The translations under genes and the position numbers were made by a program. Positions 59,501 through 64,000 of a DNA stretch of 64,000 bases are shown one piece after another. The DNA lies in assembly GCF_901709675.1 (NCBI RefSeq), contig NC_051093.1:2439053-2503052 (forward strand), read 5' to 3'. Within the stretch, counting starts at the first letter, position 1. Each line of letters begins with the position of its first letter. The notes under the pieces were generated by a model. It worked only from the letters and a program-made list of their open reading frames with translations, made no database searches and had not been told where the DNA came from. This stretch comes from Syngnathus acus. Its lineage: Eukaryota > Chordata > Actinopteri > Syngnathiformes > Syngnathidae.

Positions 59501-59583
59501 ATTGGCTGCTGGACACGGCCGTGGATGGGCTCTTCTTTGGGTGCGCATTTGCGCATGCCGGCTGGAAGGTGCTCGTCTTTTAA
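56510..59583 (+). CDS. crlf3: CRLF3, cytokine receptor-like factor 3
   Basis: Cytosolic protein with an N-terminal coiled coil, one fibronectin type III domain and a C-terminal SPRY-like domain; in human linked to STAT/cell-cycle control and platelet biology. Eight exons: 56510-56626, 57774-57981, 58053-58140, 58211-58388, 58517-58745, 58846-58984, 59057-59169, 59315-59583; 1341 bases, 446 residues (human 442). Blocks: LLQEAKESIEAAQNFRAELQ, KPLDDCQSLVEYGV, FTKKAMHIQLDSLPEVP, the fibronectin signature CARGEGRTEWSPWSV, YIVSSRRNIALRND, YSNAPTYFCGLTLTF, GQPDRRDSLGVC, RDQAVCISTNGAVFVNGKEM, REVVFDWLLD and the terminal GWKVLVF. Start at MSAEVDVLLQEA; the frame is open a little further up but crosses a probable acceptor. 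AATAAA at 59876-59881 and 60617-60622 are candidate polyadenylation signals. Confidence 0.95.
56627..57773 (+). other. CRLF3 intron 1
   Basis: 1.15 kb intron containing a nearly complete tRNA-derived SINE (56683-57005), then a C run at about 57067-57082 and short AAACCTTACTTT-like degenerate repeats (57100-57240). Confidence 0.75.
56683..57005 (+). mobile_element. tRNA-derived SINE
   Basis: The head is tRNA-like with A box (TGGCCTAGTGG) and B box (GGTTCAAACCC), followed by a body containing TATAAAAATGGGACCCATTG, CTTGGCACTCAGCATTAAGG and GCTGCTCACTGCTCCCCTC, and a 3' tail of ACTTTA repeats. The layout (tRNA head, conserved core, short tail repeat) is that of the V-SINE type common in teleosts; the subfamily name is not claimed. 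It lies in sense orientation in CRLF3 intron 1. Confidence 0.85.
58999..59030. repeat. Alternating purine-pyrimidine CA/CG repeat in CRLF3 intron 6
   Basis: CGCGCACACACACG followed by CACGCACG units, within the short 72-base intron between exons 6 and 7. Potential Z-DNA-forming sequence; takes up about half of the intron. Confidence 0.8.
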
Positions 59584-61628
59584 AGGACAATACTGGACTT
59601 GTGCGTCAAAGTTCCAGGAGTCTATAGTCTGTGTGACTTCCTGGAATGGAGAGTTTCCAATCAGGTAAGGTTCTTGGACATCTCAGAAGTACTGCCGCCC
59701 CTAGCAGGGTCTTGTTTTGGACCCCAAACTTTCCTCAGGACTTAATAGCTCCTGCAGTCCAACCACACTTTTTTTTTTTTTGTTCACCTGAAGTTCTTGG
59801 AGCTTTGGTGCTTGGTATAAATTAGTCCCAATGTTCCTGGATGTCTCAAAAGCGCTAACTCAAAGGGCAGGGTCCAATAAATTGTCCTGGAACTCAATTC
59901 AGACTGGTTCCAGGGTAGTAGAAATGAATGACCTCATCAACCTCCAGAAGCCATTTTGTAGGACGAGCGTGCATTAATTTTGTTTACAATCACTCAAAAC
60001 GGTGTCTTCGTGACTTTTCTTTTTTTTTTTATGAATGACAATCCTTTCACGGTTCCCGGATTTGAGTGAATCATGAAAGACTGAGAACATGACAGAATTT
60101 TGTTTTATGTTTTCAAGATCTGTGACACTGAACCTTTCTAGTTTGTTTTAGTGGCAAGCGTGTAGTCATCTAGTATGACATCAGTGTGTAAGGTGCCAAT
60201 CAATGGAGGAGAAACTTTGTGTCGGTACTTACACTTCAGGGTGGCAAAAAAAGTGATTGCAAATTCTGTAGAAATGTCACATAACCAAGGAGGCCGTCCT
60301 TCTGCCATCTTTAAAAAAAAAAAAAAAAACATTCCTGCATTTCACTTCAGTGGCGGGCTGGTGAATAAAAGAGGTCTGCTTCAGGTACAAAGTTCTCAAA
60401 GAAGCTTGCCTTGTGTGATCAGAACTGTTTCAAAAATAGATTATTAATATTCTAGTTGGAGATGTTACCATAAGAGCGTTTAATATTTGCTGTTTTACAC
60501 GAGCTGATAATCACACGTTTTTGTTTTGCTTTGTGTCCATCATGGTGTCCATCCCTGTGGAGCTACAATGTTTTTTTTTTTTTTTTTTTTTTTAATGCTA
60601 AAGATTTGAGTCTTTAAATAAACCCTTCACAAAGACAAGACAAATGTAAAAATGTGCTCTCTTTTTAATAGAAAACCAAAAATTGATTGCAGGCCACTGC
60701 CACATTTTGTTTTGTTACCGCTTGGTTGCTTCCCATGCTAAGCTAACACATGCATGGTGTCAAAGGAGTCCGGTTTTGGTTGTTTAATTGAAACGTGGAC
60801 AACCACGTATTTTTTTTTTTTTTTTTTTGCTCCGTGGGAAAAAAAAAAAAAAGCAAATTGTAACCCTTGTTCTATTTAATAGTACGTATGGGGTATTTCC
60901 CCCTGCTGGGTTCTGGAAGAATGCAACATTAAGGCACGTCTGCTCTGTGCTGGCTTCACTTTTGATTTTGGACTTTCATTTTTCTGCTGATCATTCAAAC
61001 CACTAAAGATTGTTTATGTTTGGCAAAAGGCAACATCGGCTCAGAGGTAACAAAGCAAATTCTTGATCATTACTTGTCAATCAAACATGAAATAATGATG
61101 GTCTAATCTCTTCTAGATTCAGACTCGATCTTTGAGTGCTAAAAGTTGATTTACCTCTTGAAACAAAAAAAATCTAGTTTGAGGTTTCTGGTCACCCCAC
61201 ACTTGTTGGTCCGTTTACATTTACACCAAACATCAGGAACATGGAAAGGTTCCATGTTTTGGGGTAGCAAGAAGGGAAAAACATGATATTCTGTGTGATT
61301 CCCAATTTTTTAGTCACCAACTGAAAGTCCCCAAAAATTGATTAAAGATTTAAAACCCGAAAGTTCATTTTGGGGTTTCTGCTAACATGGACAAAGTCCT
61401 CAATATTTCAGATAAACTGGAAAACAAGGCTGTTTTGGTGTCTCTCTGATCCATAATTAAAAAATTCTGCTTTGGATTTCTACTATGTCGAGACGGTCCT
61501 CAAATCCTAGGATCCTAGACACGCCGTTCTGGTGTGTCTGTCATCCAGAATTCCAAAGTCTTGATGGCCAAACTCACCAAGGCGGCTCCAAACACAAAGT
61601 TCTATTGGGGTTCCGTCATTGGTCAGTT
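59584..61628. other. Convergent 3' region, CRLF3 / SUZ12
   Basis: Two kilobases between stop codons, holding the 3' UTRs of both genes. AATAAA for CRLF3 at 59876-59881 and 60617-60622. Long homopolymers are present: A run at 60312-60329, T run at 60571-60592, and a T run followed after a short spacer by an A run at 60810-60852 (a potential hairpin). No coding sequence. Confidence 0.65.
60810..60852. repeat. Poly-T / poly-A inverted pair
   Basis: About 19 T, a ten-base spacer (GCTCCGTGGG), then about 14 A. The two arms are perfectly complementary and could fold back in RNA or extruded DNA. Simple sequence in an intergenic or UTR region. Confidence 0.85.

Positions 61629-64000
<2,372 letters not shown>

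Overview
The window is gene-dense vertebrate nuclear DNA, almost certainly from a teleost fish. Genes have many short exons separated by GT-AG introns often under 200 bases. Microsatellites, a tRNA-derived SINE and another dispersed repeat of a kind common in fish lie between them. The proteins read as one-to-one orthologues of named human genes. I assembled exon chains by hand from the reading frames, splice sites and remembered family sequences. Every complete gene assembled this way comes out as a whole number of codons, which supports the models but does not replace transcript evidence.

Layout. Bases 1-45,000 and on to about 53,600 match human chromosome 16p genes: PIGQ (minus, 3' end off the window), EEF2KMT (plus), ALG1 (minus), C16orf89 (plus), IFT70/TTC30 (minus), an unrecognised small secreted protein (plus), GSG1L (plus), HOATZ (minus, the exception: human 11q), MYH11 (plus), NDE1 (minus) and MPV17L (minus). 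From about 56,500 the genes are CRLF3 (plus) and SUZ12 (minus, 5' end off the window), both from human 17q11.2. A synteny breakpoint relative to human therefore lies between MPV17L and CRLF3.

The genes do not form one pathway, but several are related. PIGQ (GPI anchor synthesis) and ALG1 (N-glycan precursor synthesis) are both ER glycosylation enzymes. IFT70 and HOATZ are ciliary genes, and IFT70 has a good RFX X-box upstream. MYH11 and NDE1 are tail-to-tail neighbours as in human. The MYH11 upstream region carries two perfect CArG boxes, as expected for a smooth-muscle gene under SRF control.

I did not find a defence system, CRISPR array, virus or other discrete new system. The most unusual points are: an in-frame upstream exon that could add a hydrophobic N-terminal extension to smooth-muscle myosin, with the choice between two donor sites 3 bases apart deciding whether a stop codon intervenes; a glutamine-rich loop-1 exon in the same myosin; an unrecognised secreted coiled-coil protein; back-to-back polyadenylation signals between EEF2KMT and ALG1; and an intact tRNA-Arg(CCG) antisense inside a GSG1L intron.
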